A stretch of 64,000 nucleotides of DNA from Glaciecola sp. 33A (GCF_002836745.1 NZ_PJAR01000039.1:1-64000), one strand, 5' to 3'. Numbered from the stretch's first letter, positions 17,308-26,323 are shown. The notes: generated from the letters alone by a model not told the origin. Program-made: numbers and translations.

Positions 17308-17349
17308 AAAGTGTCCACTGCGGACACTTTCCTTGTCCGCGGACACTTT
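17308..17349 (+). promoter_or_regulatory. Two palindromic activator sites (candidate enhancer for the NtrC-type regulator)
   Basis: The first palindrome is AAAGTGTCC-N5-GGACACTTT (17308-17330). The second is the perfect 12-mer TGTCCGCGGACA (17334-17345), followed by CTTT. Their centres lie about 20 bases apart, two helical turns, so dimers would bind the same face. They sit about 90-105 bases before the start site predicted from the -24/-12 element, the usual place for bacterial enhancer-binding proteins. The natural candidate is the NtrC-type regulator encoded in the same operon. Confidence 0.65.
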
Positions 17350-17399
17350 AAACCCACACCCAAGTAACATTAAATGCATAAAATCAATCACTTAAGTAT

Positions 17400-17415
17400 T
17401 GGCACAAACCTAGCA
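17400..17415 (+). promoter_or_regulatory. Predicted sigma-54 promoter of the efflux operon
   Basis: TGGCAC-N5-TAGCA matches the -24 element perfectly and the -12 element with one mismatch (TTGCA expected). The GG (17401-17402) and GC (17413-17414) are exactly 12 bases apart. The start site would be near 17426, leaving about 80 bases of leader before the small ORF at 17506. Confidence 0.7.
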
Positions 17416-17505
17416 TTACTATTACACATACGTACTTAACACTATTGATGCCAGCAACAACTGCATTTTAATATTGAAGATAAATTAAGGTCTCGGGAGA
17501 ATATT

Positions 17506-17622
17506 ATGTTAGCTATTTACTTGTTCTTATCACCCATTTGCATCCTGCTACTGGCTGGCATGCTAAGTATTGCCGAATCTTATTTTAGTGGCCAAAACAG
17601 CTGGACCGTTCAATATGATTAA
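17506..17622 (+). CDS. Small membrane peptide (38 residues) at the head of the efflux operon
   Basis: ATG at 17506 with GGGAGA 5 bases upstream opens a 38-codon frame. It encodes one hydrophobic segment (roughly residues 2-23, LAIYLFLSPICILLLAGML) and a polar tail ending SWTVQYD. Its last 8 bases overlap the start of the adaptor gene (ATG at 17615), which has only a poor ribosome binding site of its own. Coupling between the two is therefore likely. It could be a small subunit or regulator of the transporter, or a translated leader that merely delivers ribosomes. I know no homologue. Confidence 0.6.
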   Translation: MLAIYLFLSPICILLLAGMLSIAESYFSGQNSWTVQYD

Positions 17623-18871
17623 GGACACAAGTGCAACCGACACTGTGGTTGAAGCTAAAAACAACAACAAACGTAATCTAGTCATATTTTTGATTATATT
17701 ACTCGTCATCGCTTTTACTGCCTATGCATCGTTGACTTCACCTTCTGCCAGTCGCTCAATTGATCGCGCTTCAGTGCAGCTAGCAAGAGTCGAAATCGGT
17801 GATTTAGTTCGAGACATTATGTCCAATGGACGCATTGTTGCAGCCAACGCGCCACAAATTTATAGCCCCGAACAAGGCTTTGTGAAGCTTAATGTTAAAG
17901 CTGGTGATGAAGTTACTATCGGTCAAATAGTGGCTATTTTGGACAGCCCCGAATTAGACAACCAGCTTAAGCAACAACGTTCTGAAATGGACAGATTACG
18001 AGGCGAACTTGCCCGCCAAGAGCTAGATGCTCGCAGTCAGAAGTTGCAGTTAACCAAACAATTAGATCTGGCTCAGGTCGACTTAGAAGCCGCACAACGT
18101 GAAAATCGACGCGCTCATGCTTCAATGAAAAATAACCTTATTAGTCAAATCGATTTTGAGAAAGCTGTGGATGATCTTGCTAGAGCCGAACTAACCCAAA
18201 AGCACGCAAAAGAAGAAGTGGCAATTGCAAAAGACCGTTTGGTCTTTGAACTTAAAAGCGCCAAAAGCACAGTGTCACGCCAAGCTTTAGTGGTTGAAGA
18301 GTTAGAACGCAAAATTTATCAGCTTGATATTCTAGCGTCGGTTAACGGTGTAGTAGGCAATTTACTTGTGCAGCCTCGTGCTTTGGTAAGCAAAAACGAT
18401 GCACTAATGACGTTGGTTGATTTAAGCGCTTATGAAGTTGAATTGAATGTCGCGGAAAGCTACGCCAACGAACTCGCAATAGGGATGCAAACGGAAATCA
18501 CCATTTCGGGTAAAAAGGTTATGGGCAAATTATCCGCTATTTCGCCAGAAGTAAAAAATCGCCAAGTAAGCACTCGCGTTCGTTTCGACCAACAGGCATT
18601 AGACGGTATTCGTCAAAATCAACAAGTGTCAGCACGTGTTTTACTCGAAAACAAAACCAATGTGGTAAAAGTACGTCGCGGCAGTTTTATCAATTCAGGT
18701 GGTTTTGTTGCCTTCAAGTTAGAGGGCGATATAGCAACCAAAATAGATATTCAATTAGGCGCCACCAGTATGCTAGAGATTGAAGTACTCGCTGGTTTAA
18801 ACCCTAATGACGAAATTATCATCTCTAATTATGACGAGTTCATTGATATCGACAAGGTGCTGCTAAATTAG
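17615..18871 (+). CDS. HlyD/MacA-type periplasmic efflux adaptor
   Basis: A 418-residue membrane-fusion protein. A short cytosolic N-terminus and one transmembrane helix (about residues 21-40) are followed by a lipoyl-like half (SPEQGFVKLNVKAGDEVTIGQ), a long coiled coil (about 105-220, rich in Lys, Glu and Gln), the second lipoyl half (ILASVNGVVGNL) and a beta-barrel. It would bridge the ABC permeases to an outer-membrane TolC-like channel. The start is set at 17615 (MIKDTS) inside the end of the small ORF; the frame from 17570 has no ribosome binding site. No TolC homologue is in the operon. Confidence 0.88.
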   Translation: MIKDTSATDTVVEAKNNNKRNLVIFLIILLVIAFTAYASLTSPSASRSIDRASVQLARVEIGDLVRDIMSNGRIVAANAPQIYSPEQGFVKLNVKAGDEVTIGQIVAILDSPELDNQLKQQRSEMDRLRGELARQELDARSQKLQLTKQLDLAQVDLEAAQRENRRAHASMKNNLISQIDFEKAVDDLARAELTQKHAKEEVAIAKDRLVFELKSAKSTVSRQALVVEELERKIYQLDILASVNGVVGNLLVQPRALVSKNDALMTLVDLSAYEVELNVAESYANELAIGMQTEITISGKKVMGKLSAISPEVKNRQVSTRVRFDQQALDGIRQNQQVSARVLLENKTNVVKVRRGSFINSGGFVAFKLEGDIATKIDIQLGATSMLEIEVLAGLNPNDEIIISNYDEFIDIDKVLLN

Positions 18872-18996
18872 TCACTCCTGAATTAAGGACTGCGGAATTA
18901 CAACGACATGCAATTAACCAATTTAACTATAAATATGCCGGTAAGACTAATCAAAAAATGGCCTATTAGAATGCAACACTATAAAGGAAAACGTGT

Positions 18997-19728
18997 ATGT
19001 TAAGCATGAAAAATATCAGTAAGGTTTACCAAACTGAAAAAGTCCAAACACACGCCTTACGTGACTTCAATTTAAACGTTGATGAAGGTGAATTCATAGC
19101 AGTTACTGGCCCATCAGGTTCAGGGAAAACCACCTTTTTAAATATCGCTGGTATGCTAGAACCTTTCACTGGTGGCGACTTTATGCTTGACGACGTAAAC
19201 GTAGGAACCTTGTCTGACAATCAGCGTGCTGACTTAAGAAATCAAAAAATTGGCTTTATATTCCAAGGTTTTAACCTTATTCCAGACTTAAATTTATACG
19301 AAAACATTGAAGTTCCATTGCGTTATCGGGGTATTAAATCAGCAGAACGCAAACGCCGTATTGAAGAATGTTTAGAAAAAGTCGGCTTGGCCAGCAGAGC
19401 AAAACACCTGCCGCAACAACTATCAGGTGGACAACAGCAGCGCGTCGCGATTGCCAGAGCCTTGGCTGGTAAACCAAGATTTTTACTAGCCGATGAACCA
19501 ACAGGCAACCTAGATAGTTTAATGGCACGCCAAGTCATGGAGCTGCTAGAAGAGATTAACCGTGAAGGCTCAACCATTATTATGGTAACGCATGATTCTG
19601 AGCTAGCACGCCGTGCACCTCGCAACATTCAAGTCGTCGATGGCCAACTTGCTGACTTTACTCTTTATCAAAACAAGGCGATGGACGAGATTGCTGCAAA
19701 AGCAGGTCAACCTGCTATCGAGGCGTAA
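18997..19728 (+). CDS. ABC transporter ATP-binding protein (MacB/LolD type)
   Basis: A 243-residue nucleotide-binding subunit. Walker A GPSGSGKT is at residues 38-45, followed by a Q-loop (GFIFQGFNLIP), the signature LSGGQQQR, Walker B FLLADEPTGNLD and the H-loop VTHD. The GFxFQxFNL and DEPTGNLD wording is typical of the LolD/MacB/FtsE group that powers type VII ABC exporters without moving substrate through the membrane itself. It lies 125 bases after the adaptor gene and 1 base before the first permease gene. Confidence 0.92.
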   Translation: MLSMKNISKVYQTEKVQTHALRDFNLNVDEGEFIAVTGPSGSGKTTFLNIAGMLEPFTGGDFMLDDVNVGTLSDNQRADLRNQKIGFIFQGFNLIPDLNLYENIEVPLRYRGIKSAERKRRIEECLEKVGLASRAKHLPQQLSGGQQQRVAIARALAGKPRFLLADEPTGNLDSLMARQVMELLEEINREGSTIIMVTHDSELARRAPRNIQVVDGQLADFTLYQNKAMDEIAAKAGQPAIEA

Positions 19729-19729
19729 C

Positions 19730-21043
19730 ATGTTTTTACATTACATTGACTTAAGCTGGCGCAGCATGAAGCGCACCCCATTGGTTTCAATGCTAATGAT
19801 ATTAGCAATAGCCGTTGGTATAGGCGTCACCATGACCAGTTTGTCGGTTTATCACATGATGTCGATGGACCCCATTCCGCATAAAAGTGACAAATTATTT
19901 TCCGTGCAGTTAAACACGACAGACGACGGTAATAATTGGTGGACAGAAGACGATGTGCCATTGCAGCTAACCTATAAAGATGCGATGGCGCTGCACAATG
20001 CTGACACACCAGAAAGCAAAACAGCCTCTGTACGCGCTCTGTTTACTGTGCACATGAATAATCAAGAGGTTAAGCCCTTTTTAGCCAGTACTCGTATCAT
20101 TGGCCATGATTTCTTTACAATGTTTGAGCTCGCTTTCTTATATGGCGGAGCTTGGACAAGCGAGCAAGAAGCAGCAGCAACACCAGTGGTGGTAATAGAT
20201 GAGGAAACAAACGACCGTTTATTTGGTGGTGAAAACTCAGTTGGCAAACAAATTTATTTAGACGACACCGCTTTTCGGATAGTTGGTGTAACCAAGCAAT
20301 GGCGCATCCATACAAAATACTACGATCTGAATAACGGGGCGTTCAATTCACCTGAGTCAATATTCATGCCGATAACACTCATTGCTCCATTGGAAATTCA
20401 GAATATGGGAAACACTAACGGTTGGAAATATGAGGAAATCAATACTTTCCAAGAGCGCCTTCAATCTGAATTGTTTTGGCTACAGTTTTGGGTAGAACTA
20501 AATACAGCAGAAGAGCTTCAAAACTATAGAGATTACATACAGGCATACCTTGTAGAGCAAGGAACCAAGAGTAGATTCGAACGTAAAATTCCTCAATTCA
20601 ATCTAAAAGACGTAAACGAATGGATGCAATACAACAAGGTGGTATCTGCAGACAACAAAGTGTTAGTCGGCCTCAGTTTCTTATTTTTAGCCGTTTGTTT
20701 GGCAAATATCTTAGGACTATTATTAGGTAAGTTTTTAAGGCGTGCACCTGAAGTCGGTGTTCGCAGAGCACTTGGTGCAAGTAAACGCCAAATTTTTATA
20801 CAGCATTTGGTTGAAGTATCAATGTTGGGATTGCTAGGTGGCGTTATCGGCATCGGGATTGCCCAACTCGGTTTGTGGGGCGTGCGATTCACCAGTAACG
20901 AATATGCTTCACTTGCGACCATGGATATCAAGATGTTGTTAGCCGCTCCCGCTATTGCCATTAGCGCCTGCATTTTAGCAGGTATCTACCCAGCGTGGTT
21001 AGTGTGTAGAACACAACCTGCCATTTATTTAAAAACACAATAG
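19730..21043 (+). CDS. ABC transporter permease, MacB/FtsX family (first copy)
   Basis: A 437-residue permease of the type VII fold. It has an N-terminal helix (about 20-42), a long periplasmic MacB-type core domain, then three C-terminal helices with the FtsX signature (GVRRALGASKRQIFIQHLVEV). I start at 19730, with GAGG 6 bases upstream; a longer frame reaching back into the ATPase gene is not real. With the second copy it should form a heterodimer bound to the ATPase, working on the adaptor from the membrane. Its periplasmic domain differs a lot from the second copy. Confidence 0.9.
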   Translation: MFLHYIDLSWRSMKRTPLVSMLMILAIAVGIGVTMTSLSVYHMMSMDPIPHKSDKLFSVQLNTTDDGNNWWTEDDVPLQLTYKDAMALHNADTPESKTASVRALFTVHMNNQEVKPFLASTRIIGHDFFTMFELAFLYGGAWTSEQEAAATPVVVIDEETNDRLFGGENSVGKQIYLDDTAFRIVGVTKQWRIHTKYYDLNNGAFNSPESIFMPITLIAPLEIQNMGNTNGWKYEEINTFQERLQSELFWLQFWVELNTAEELQNYRDYIQAYLVEQGTKSRFERKIPQFNLKDVNEWMQYNKVVSADNKVLVGLSFLFLAVCLANILGLLLGKFLRRAPEVGVRRALGASKRQIFIQHLVEVSMLGLLGGVIGIGIAQLGLWGVRFTSNEYASLATMDIKMLLAAPAIAISACILAGIYPAWLVCRTQPAIYLKTQ

Positions 21044-21051
21044 AGGCTTCC

Positions 21052-22257
21052 ATGTTAGAAATTAAACCTGTATTTAATGCCCTACTTCGTTCTAAAGCCG
21101 GCGCTGTGATGTTGTTGATTCAAATTGCACTGACAACAGCGATCGTCAGTAATGCTGCTTTTATTATCAATGACCGAATCGATTATCTGTCACAAGAGAC
21201 TGGCTACCCGGAAGACGAAATATTCAGTTTTACCGTCAAGTCATTTGACCCTAATCTGGATCTTTCACAAAAATTTGAAGAAACAGAAACCATGCTAAGA
21301 AACATTCCAGGAGTGGAAAATGCAGGACTATTCAATGCCTCTCCATTATCAGGAAGTGGTTCGGCCACTGGCTTGAGCTTAGCACCTGCCAGCGAGCGCG
21401 GCCCTGATGTAAGAGCTGCCTACTATCAAGCGGATGAGAACGCACTCAATATATTAGGCATTAGCGTATCACAAGGGCGTAATTTCAGAGCGGACGAAGT
21501 CATCGTATCTCAAACCAGAGGCGTCTTCCCACTAGTCGTGATAGTAACGCGAACGCTAGCAAAAGAGCTGTTTCCTAAAGGTGATGCCTTAGGTCAAACC
21601 GTTTATTTTGGCAGCGACCCTCTAAAAATAGTGGGTATCGTGGAACTTATGAAAGGCCCTTGGTTACAAGACAGCAAGCCTGACAATGTCGCTATAATAC
21701 CCTTTGTTAGCGCATCAACATTTCAACATATTATTGTTAGAACCCAGACCAAGCAGCGCGCAGCTATTATGCGTCAGATCGAAGATTTAATGCTAGAAGA
21801 TCACAGCAAGCGTGTGATTATTGGACTGAACGCAATGGATGTGAAAAAAGCAGAATATAATGCATCTGATACACTTATGCTGCGCATGTTAATGGTGTTA
21901 ATTATTGTATTGTTACTAGTAACTGCATTAGGTATTTTCGGATTAACCGTTTTCAACATCAACAAACGCACTAAACAGATTGGCACTCGCCGTGCCTTAG
22001 GGGCGAGAAAGTCAGCTATCATCAACTACTTTTTAGTTGAGAATGCGATGATATGTAGTGTCGGCGTTACCATCGGTTCTATCGGTGCTTTTTTTCTGGG
22101 CCGAGTGCTACTGCAGCACTATTCGATACCAGCATTAGACAATATGTATATCCTTTCTACCGCCTTATTTGTAATCGCTATTAGCTTGTTGTCGGTGCTA
22201 ATGCCAGCCAATAAAGCAGCGAATATCTCGCCAAGTATCGCAACCCGTAGTATTTGA
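21052..22257 (+). CDS. ABC transporter permease, MacB/FtsX family (second copy)
   Basis: A 401-residue partner permease with the same plan: one N-terminal helix, a periplasmic core domain, and three C-terminal helices with GTRRALGARKSAIINYFLVEN. It begins 8 bases after the first copy. Two half-permeases plus a separate ATPase differ from E. coli MacB, where one chain carries both parts. Operons of this layout usually export lipids, peptides or antimicrobials. The actual substrate cannot be read from the sequence. Confidence 0.9.
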   Translation: MLEIKPVFNALLRSKAGAVMLLIQIALTTAIVSNAAFIINDRIDYLSQETGYPEDEIFSFTVKSFDPNLDLSQKFEETETMLRNIPGVENAGLFNASPLSGSGSATGLSLAPASERGPDVRAAYYQADENALNILGISVSQGRNFRADEVIVSQTRGVFPLVVIVTRTLAKELFPKGDALGQTVYFGSDPLKIVGIVELMKGPWLQDSKPDNVAIIPFVSASTFQHIIVRTQTKQRAAIMRQIEDLMLEDHSKRVIIGLNAMDVKKAEYNASDTLMLRMLMVLIIVLLLVTALGIFGLTVFNINKRTKQIGTRRALGARKSAIINYFLVENAMICSVGVTIGSIGAFFLGRVLLQHYSIPALDNMYILSTALFVIAISLLSVLMPANKAANISPSIATRSI

Positions 22258-22339
22258 TCATGGATGTTGATACGCTAATCGAAAGACCAATTTTTTATCA
22301 CATAAAAACGACGCAACAGATTCAAGCAATGAGTGGAAA

Positions 22340-23752
22340 ATGGACAAGATATTAATTGTTGACGACACACCAGCGGTGCTGCAAGCCTTGTCACTACTGC
22401 TAGAAATTCATGGCTATGACGTGGTCACAACGACCTCGCCAGAGCAAGCATTGCATTACGTTAATCAGTTACGTGTGTCGCTAGTTATTCAAGACATGAA
22501 CTTTACAGGCGACACTACATCTGGCGAAGAAGGCAAAAACTTGTTCTATCAAATGCGCGAGCTTAACCCGCACCTGCCAGTCATATTAATAACTGCTTGG
22601 ACCGACCTCGAACAAGCAATTGAGTTGGTCAAAGCAGGCGCGGTTGATTACATCGCCAAACCTTGGGATGATCAAAAGCTAGTCAATACTATCGTTAATT
22701 TGGTTGCTTTAGGTAAAGCTAACAGGGCCAGCGAAAAACTTGAGCGTCAGCAAAAAGAAACTGTAGATACACAAAATGCGGCTGATACTGTCGGGCTAAT
22801 TTATGCCAGTTCAGCTATGCAGCGCGTTATAGACATGGCGGTTCAAGTGTCAAAATCGGATATATCGGTTCTTATAACCGGCGCTAACGGTAGCGGAAAA
22901 GAAAAAATAGCTGAAGTTATACAAGCAAACTCTCCCTTAGCCAAACAAGCTTTTATTAAAATAAACTGTGGTGCATTGCCGGCCGACTTAATAGAAGCTG
23001 AATTGTTTGGAGCCGAAGCCGGAGCTTACACAGGCGCGAATAAAAAACGTATAGGCTTATTTGAAGCGGCAAATGGTGGAACGCTATTTTTGGATGAAAT
23101 TGGCAACTTACCTTACTCAGGTCAAACCAAATTATTGCGAGTACTGCAAACAGGCGAATTTCAACGCTTAGGCTCCAGCAGCACAATCAAAATTGATGTA
23201 CGAGTGATTTCAGCGACTAACAGCAATTTGCAAGACGCCATTGCGGCAGGGAAGTTTCGTGAAGATTTGTACTATCGATTAAATGTCATCGAACTGCAAG
23301 TGCCCCCCTTGAATCAAAGAGTTGATGACATCATGCCACTAGTAAATCACTTTCTCCCCAATCGTGAGCTCAGTCTAAGTGCGGAAAAAGAGTTAATTGA
23401 ACATGTTTGGCAGGGTAATGTTCGTGAACTTGAAAATACCTGCAAGCGGGTCGCAGTGCTTTCACCTGAAGGTGTTATTGAAGCCAAAGACTTTGCGTTT
23501 TCGGAGAAACTAAATATAGGTTCTACTTCAATTCCAGCATCAAGCTCTGAGGACGATTCTTCAGCGCGAGGCATGCAAGGACCTCAAAACTTAAGTTTGC
23601 CAAATCAAACCCCTGCAGCAGAACCAACAAAGGACGAACTGGAGACCGCCATGCGCCAACATCAGGGTGTTGTCGCTCGGGTTGCTAGGCAATTTGGATT
23701 GAGCAGACAAGCTTTGTATCGACGTTTAGATAAACTCGGCATTGCATACTAG
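22340..23752 (+). CDS. NtrC-family sigma-54-dependent response regulator
   Basis: A 470-residue cytosolic regulator with three parts. The receiver domain (1-115) has acidic residues D8/D9, phospho-acceptor D52, TAW and K107 (AKPW). The AAA+ domain has Walker A GANGSGKE at 181-188, the sigma-54 contact loop GAYTGA at 228-233 (a known variant of GAFTGA) and Walker B TLFLDE. A Fis-type helix-turn-helix (VARQFGLSRQALYRRL) forms the end. Its kinase gene overlaps it by one base. The sigma-54 promoter and paired palindromes at the operon head suggest that it activates its own operon. Confidence 0.93.
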   Translation: MDKILIVDDTPAVLQALSLLLEIHGYDVVTTTSPEQALHYVNQLRVSLVIQDMNFTGDTTSGEEGKNLFYQMRELNPHLPVILITAWTDLEQAIELVKAGAVDYIAKPWDDQKLVNTIVNLVALGKANRASEKLERQQKETVDTQNAADTVGLIYASSAMQRVIDMAVQVSKSDISVLITGANGSGKEKIAEVIQANSPLAKQAFIKINCGALPADLIEAELFGAEAGAYTGANKKRIGLFEAANGGTLFLDEIGNLPYSGQTKLLRVLQTGEFQRLGSSSTIKIDVRVISATNSNLQDAIAAGKFREDLYYRLNVIELQVPPLNQRVDDIMPLVNHFLPNRELSLSAEKELIEHVWQGNVRELENTCKRVAVLSPEGVIEAKDFAFSEKLNIGSTSIPASSSEDDSSARGMQGPQNLSLPNQTPAAEPTKDELETAMRQHQGVVARVARQFGLSRQALYRRLDKLGIAY

Positions 23753-25053
23753 TGTTCTCAAACGTGCTCTCTCGTATCCTTCTTATTGTTGGAACAATCA
23801 GTGCAATATGCACGCTACCTTTGTTTTTGTTAGAACTCGTAGATTTTGACCAAGCCCTGCTTGCTGCGTTTGGTATTGTTGTCCTGAGTTTACTGTTAAC
23901 AAGGTATTTTTTACGCGATATTCGAGAAGGCTTGTCGGCTTTAGAACTGGGGTTACTGAACCTGAAGGATGGCGAATACGCGACAACCTTGGCATATCAA
24001 AATAAGGATGAACTGGGCAAGCTTTGTGAGCTATATAATGACACTGCCTTGAAACTGAGGTCAGAAAAACACTGGCTTTATCAACGCGAGTTATTGTTAG
24101 ACAAAGTAACTCAAAGTTCCCCTGAAGTGCTGTTTTTAGTCAATGATCAACAACAAGTAATTTTCAGCAATATAGCCGCAAGGCGATTCTTCAATTGTCC
24201 AATAGGCATAGATGGCAAGCTTATCGATAATCTATTAAACACAGCGCCGAAAGGTGCTGGAGCTGCCATATCGGATAGAAAAGAAGGTTTATTTACACTT
24301 GCTGTTGACGATAATGAGCCTCAAACTTGGTATATGTCGACTGGCAGTTTCACCTTAAACAATCAAGCACATACACTTTTCATTCTAAAACAAATGACGC
24401 GTGAACTAAGCCGACAAGAAGTGGCCGTTTGGAAAAAAGTGATTCGCGTGATCAGCCATGAACTGAATAACTCCTTAGGCCCAATTTCGTCGATGCTACA
24501 CAGTGGTAAAATACTCAGTGAAAACCTCGAAGAAGCTCGTTTAGCAAGAGTATTTTCGACGATTGATGAACGTATCAAACATCTGAGTGACTTTGTGCAG
24601 GGCTATGGTAAATTCGCCAAACTTCCGGAACCTAAAATTCAAGCCAATGATTGGACTAACTTACTTAGTGAGCTAGCTTCACAATGGCAATTCGTTGACT
24701 TATCCGAACCTGACCAGACGATTCACGCTGACCCAGTGCAGCTTGAGCAGTTACTTATCAATTTATTAAAAAATGCACATGAGTCGGGCTCAAACCCCGA
24801 AGATGTGAGTATTTTGCTAGCGCAACGCAAAACTGATTCTTGCATAATGGTGATGGACAAAGGAAAGGGCATGTCAGACACAGTGATGGCAAGCGCACTC
24901 ATCCCATTCTATTCAACCAAGGCATCGGGAAGTGGCTTAGGTCTCGCTTTATGCCGGGAAATCACCGACGCTCATCATGGCCAAATAGCATTATATAACA
25001 GAGATGAGGGTGGATTGGTTGTTAGAGTTGTGCTGCCTTCCCAGTCTGGATAA
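23752..25053 (+). CDS. Membrane histidine kinase, partner of the NtrC-type regulator
   Basis: A 433-residue sensor kinase. Two adjacent transmembrane helices (about 5-27 and 33-53) leave almost no periplasmic loop, so the signal is probably sensed in or near the membrane or through transporter subunits. Then come a HAMP-like linker, a PAS domain (about 115-215), the phospho-acceptor H236 in ISHELNNSLGPI, and an ATPase domain with LLINLLKNA (N box), MDKGKGM (G1) and SGSGLGL (G2). GTG start; TAGTG overlaps the regulator stop. The HELNNSL box is the NtrY-like form. Confidence 0.9.
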   Translation: MFSNVLSRILLIVGTISAICTLPLFLLELVDFDQALLAAFGIVVLSLLLTRYFLRDIREGLSALELGLLNLKDGEYATTLAYQNKDELGKLCELYNDTALKLRSEKHWLYQRELLLDKVTQSSPEVLFLVNDQQQVIFSNIAARRFFNCPIGIDGKLIDNLLNTAPKGAGAAISDRKEGLFTLAVDDNEPQTWYMSTGSFTLNNQAHTLFILKQMTRELSRQEVAVWKKVIRVISHELNNSLGPISSMLHSGKILSENLEEARLARVFSTIDERIKHLSDFVQGYGKFAKLPEPKIQANDWTNLLSELASQWQFVDLSEPDQTIHADPVQLEQLLINLLKNAHESGSNPEDVSILLAQRKTDSCIMVMDKGKGMSDTVMASALIPFYSTKASGSGLGLALCREITDAHHGQIALYNRDEGGLVVRVVLPSQSG

Positions 25054-25110
25054 AAACTACGTTAAGCTAACATATTTTTAGATTGTATCTATATGTCTAA
25101 TTGTAAAAAT

Positions 25111-25137
25111 AAAAAGGGATCTAAATAATTAGATCCC
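25111..25137 (-). terminator. Intrinsic terminator of ygjV-like gene
   Basis: A perfect 9-bp stem (GGGATCTAA with TTAGATCCC, 4-base loop). On the minus strand it is followed by TTTTTATTTTT, 54 bases after the YgjV stop. On the plus strand it lacks a good T run but may still slow transcription of the kinase operon. Confidence 0.75.
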
Positions 25138-25190
25138 AAATTTCGTATCAGCCCAGCTCAATGCAGTGTTTTTTTGCTCAAAACTGCTAA

Positions 25191-25730
25191 TTATTCCTTT
25201 GGTAGAGTCGTCTTTACAGCCAAGTCTTTCTTTTCGGTAGCTGCATCTTGATAAAGGGTATAAAAGATACTGAGTAGATTAGTAATATTAAATATCGTAC
25301 CGAATATACTGCCAACCATAATTGCGTAAATTAAACCCAAAACTTCAGCCAAAATAAACCATTGACGGATTCTCTTCGCACTCGTCAACGAAATTGAACC
25401 TACCGTAAAAATAAGCGATGACGCATACGCAATTATAATCGTCCAACTATGATCGAGCCAAAATAGTTCAAAAAAGAAGAAACCTAAATTAGCCATAACA
25501 AAGATGATTAGTACCGTTAAACCGCGATATTTAGTAGCAACAATATTACGAATACAGGCGAGCATACAGCCGACCCCTGCAGCCATTGCACCTAGCAAAA
25601 AGAAATGAATGCTAACGCTTAGAAGCGCGATAGCAGATATAAAGCGATATCGATTGATATCGCTTTGTCGGTACCCAATAAAATTAAAAACAACGGCTAT
25701 TGCGCCAAAAATTTCTGCTACTGGTAGCAT
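25191..25730 (-). CDS. YgjV-family inner-membrane protein
   Basis: A 179-residue polytopic protein with about six hydrophobic segments. GAIAVVFNFIGYRQ near the N-terminus and NITNLLSIFYTLYQ near the end are typical of the YgjV family, whose function is unknown. CGGAGA lies 6 bases before the ATG. It is on the same strand as the small gene at 25816-26184, about 85 bases downstream of it, so the two may share a transcript. Confidence 0.75.
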   Translation of the reverse strand: MLPVAEIFGAIAVVFNFIGYRQSDINRYRFISAIALLSVSIHFFLLGAMAAGVGCMLACIRNIVATKYRGLTVLIIFVMANLGFFFFELFWLDHSWTIIIAYASSLIFTVGSISLTSAKRIRQWFILAEVLGLIYAIMVGSIFGTIFNITNLLSIFYTLYQDAATEKKDLAVKTTLPKE

Positions 25731-25815
25731 GTGTTCTCCGTAAATTACTTGTTAACCCACTGTCAGGGTAGAACCAGAAACACAGCTAGAAGCATATAGA
25801 GTAGGCAATAAAACG

Positions 25816-26184
25816 TTATTGGAACGAAGATTGAGTTTCAAACCATTCGTCGTATGACAGTATAATATGTTCATCCATATGGTCAGCCGGATAAGCAAAT
25901 AATCCAAACTGATTACCCTTATGATGCGATATGACAATTGCCAACTTCGGCATACCAGACATATTTTGATGAAAAGGATCCCAAAGCGGGATTAGATACT
26001 TGTCGACACGGATCAAAGGCACGCTAACGCCTTTGATCCGCTTCCATTCATCAGCTACTGGATTGGGAATGCATGCGTACACACAATGAAAAGGGATTTT
26101 AATTTGCACCCCGTCCCACCAAAACTGCTCAATTCTTATATTTTCTATCAGTGTTTCAACATCTGTTGGAATAGCTGTAGCCAT
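25816..26184 (-). CDS. Hypothetical protein, possibly CheW-like
   Basis: A 122-residue soluble protein with no signal peptide or membrane segment. GVSVPLIRVDKYLIPLWDPF followed by KLAIVISHHKGNQFGLFAY resembles the end of a CheW-like fold (a strand-turn of the xxPVIDL type, then a strand of the VVxxxGxxxGL type). It is shorter than CheW and the N-terminal half is not convincing, so this is a tentative fold guess. GGAGG lies 10 bases before the ATG. No chemotaxis gene is nearby. Confidence 0.4.
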   Translation of the reverse strand: MATAIPTDVETLIENIRIEQFWWDGVQIKIPFHCVYACIPNPVADEWKRIKGVSVPLIRVDKYLIPLWDPFHQNMSGMPKLAIVISHHKGNQFGLFAYPADHMDEHIILSYDEWFETQSSFQ

Positions 26185-26323
26185 AATGAATTGCCTCCGA
26201 AAACTTCATAAAAGGGACATAATCAGTATGTCCCTATTTAGGTTATCAATGCAAACTAAGATTAACTTTAGCTAAAATTCGGCGCGAGTATAATAATTAT
26301 CTTTGTACACCACCAGTCCTATT

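Noticed and set aside
17115-17363. 82-codon minus-strand frame
   Set aside because: It overlaps the PEP-CTERM terminator and the palindromic activator sites, and its product resembles nothing known.
18909-18971. 20-codon frame between the adaptor and ATPase genes
   Set aside because: No ribosome site and no feature that suggests a peptide; chance is enough to explain it.
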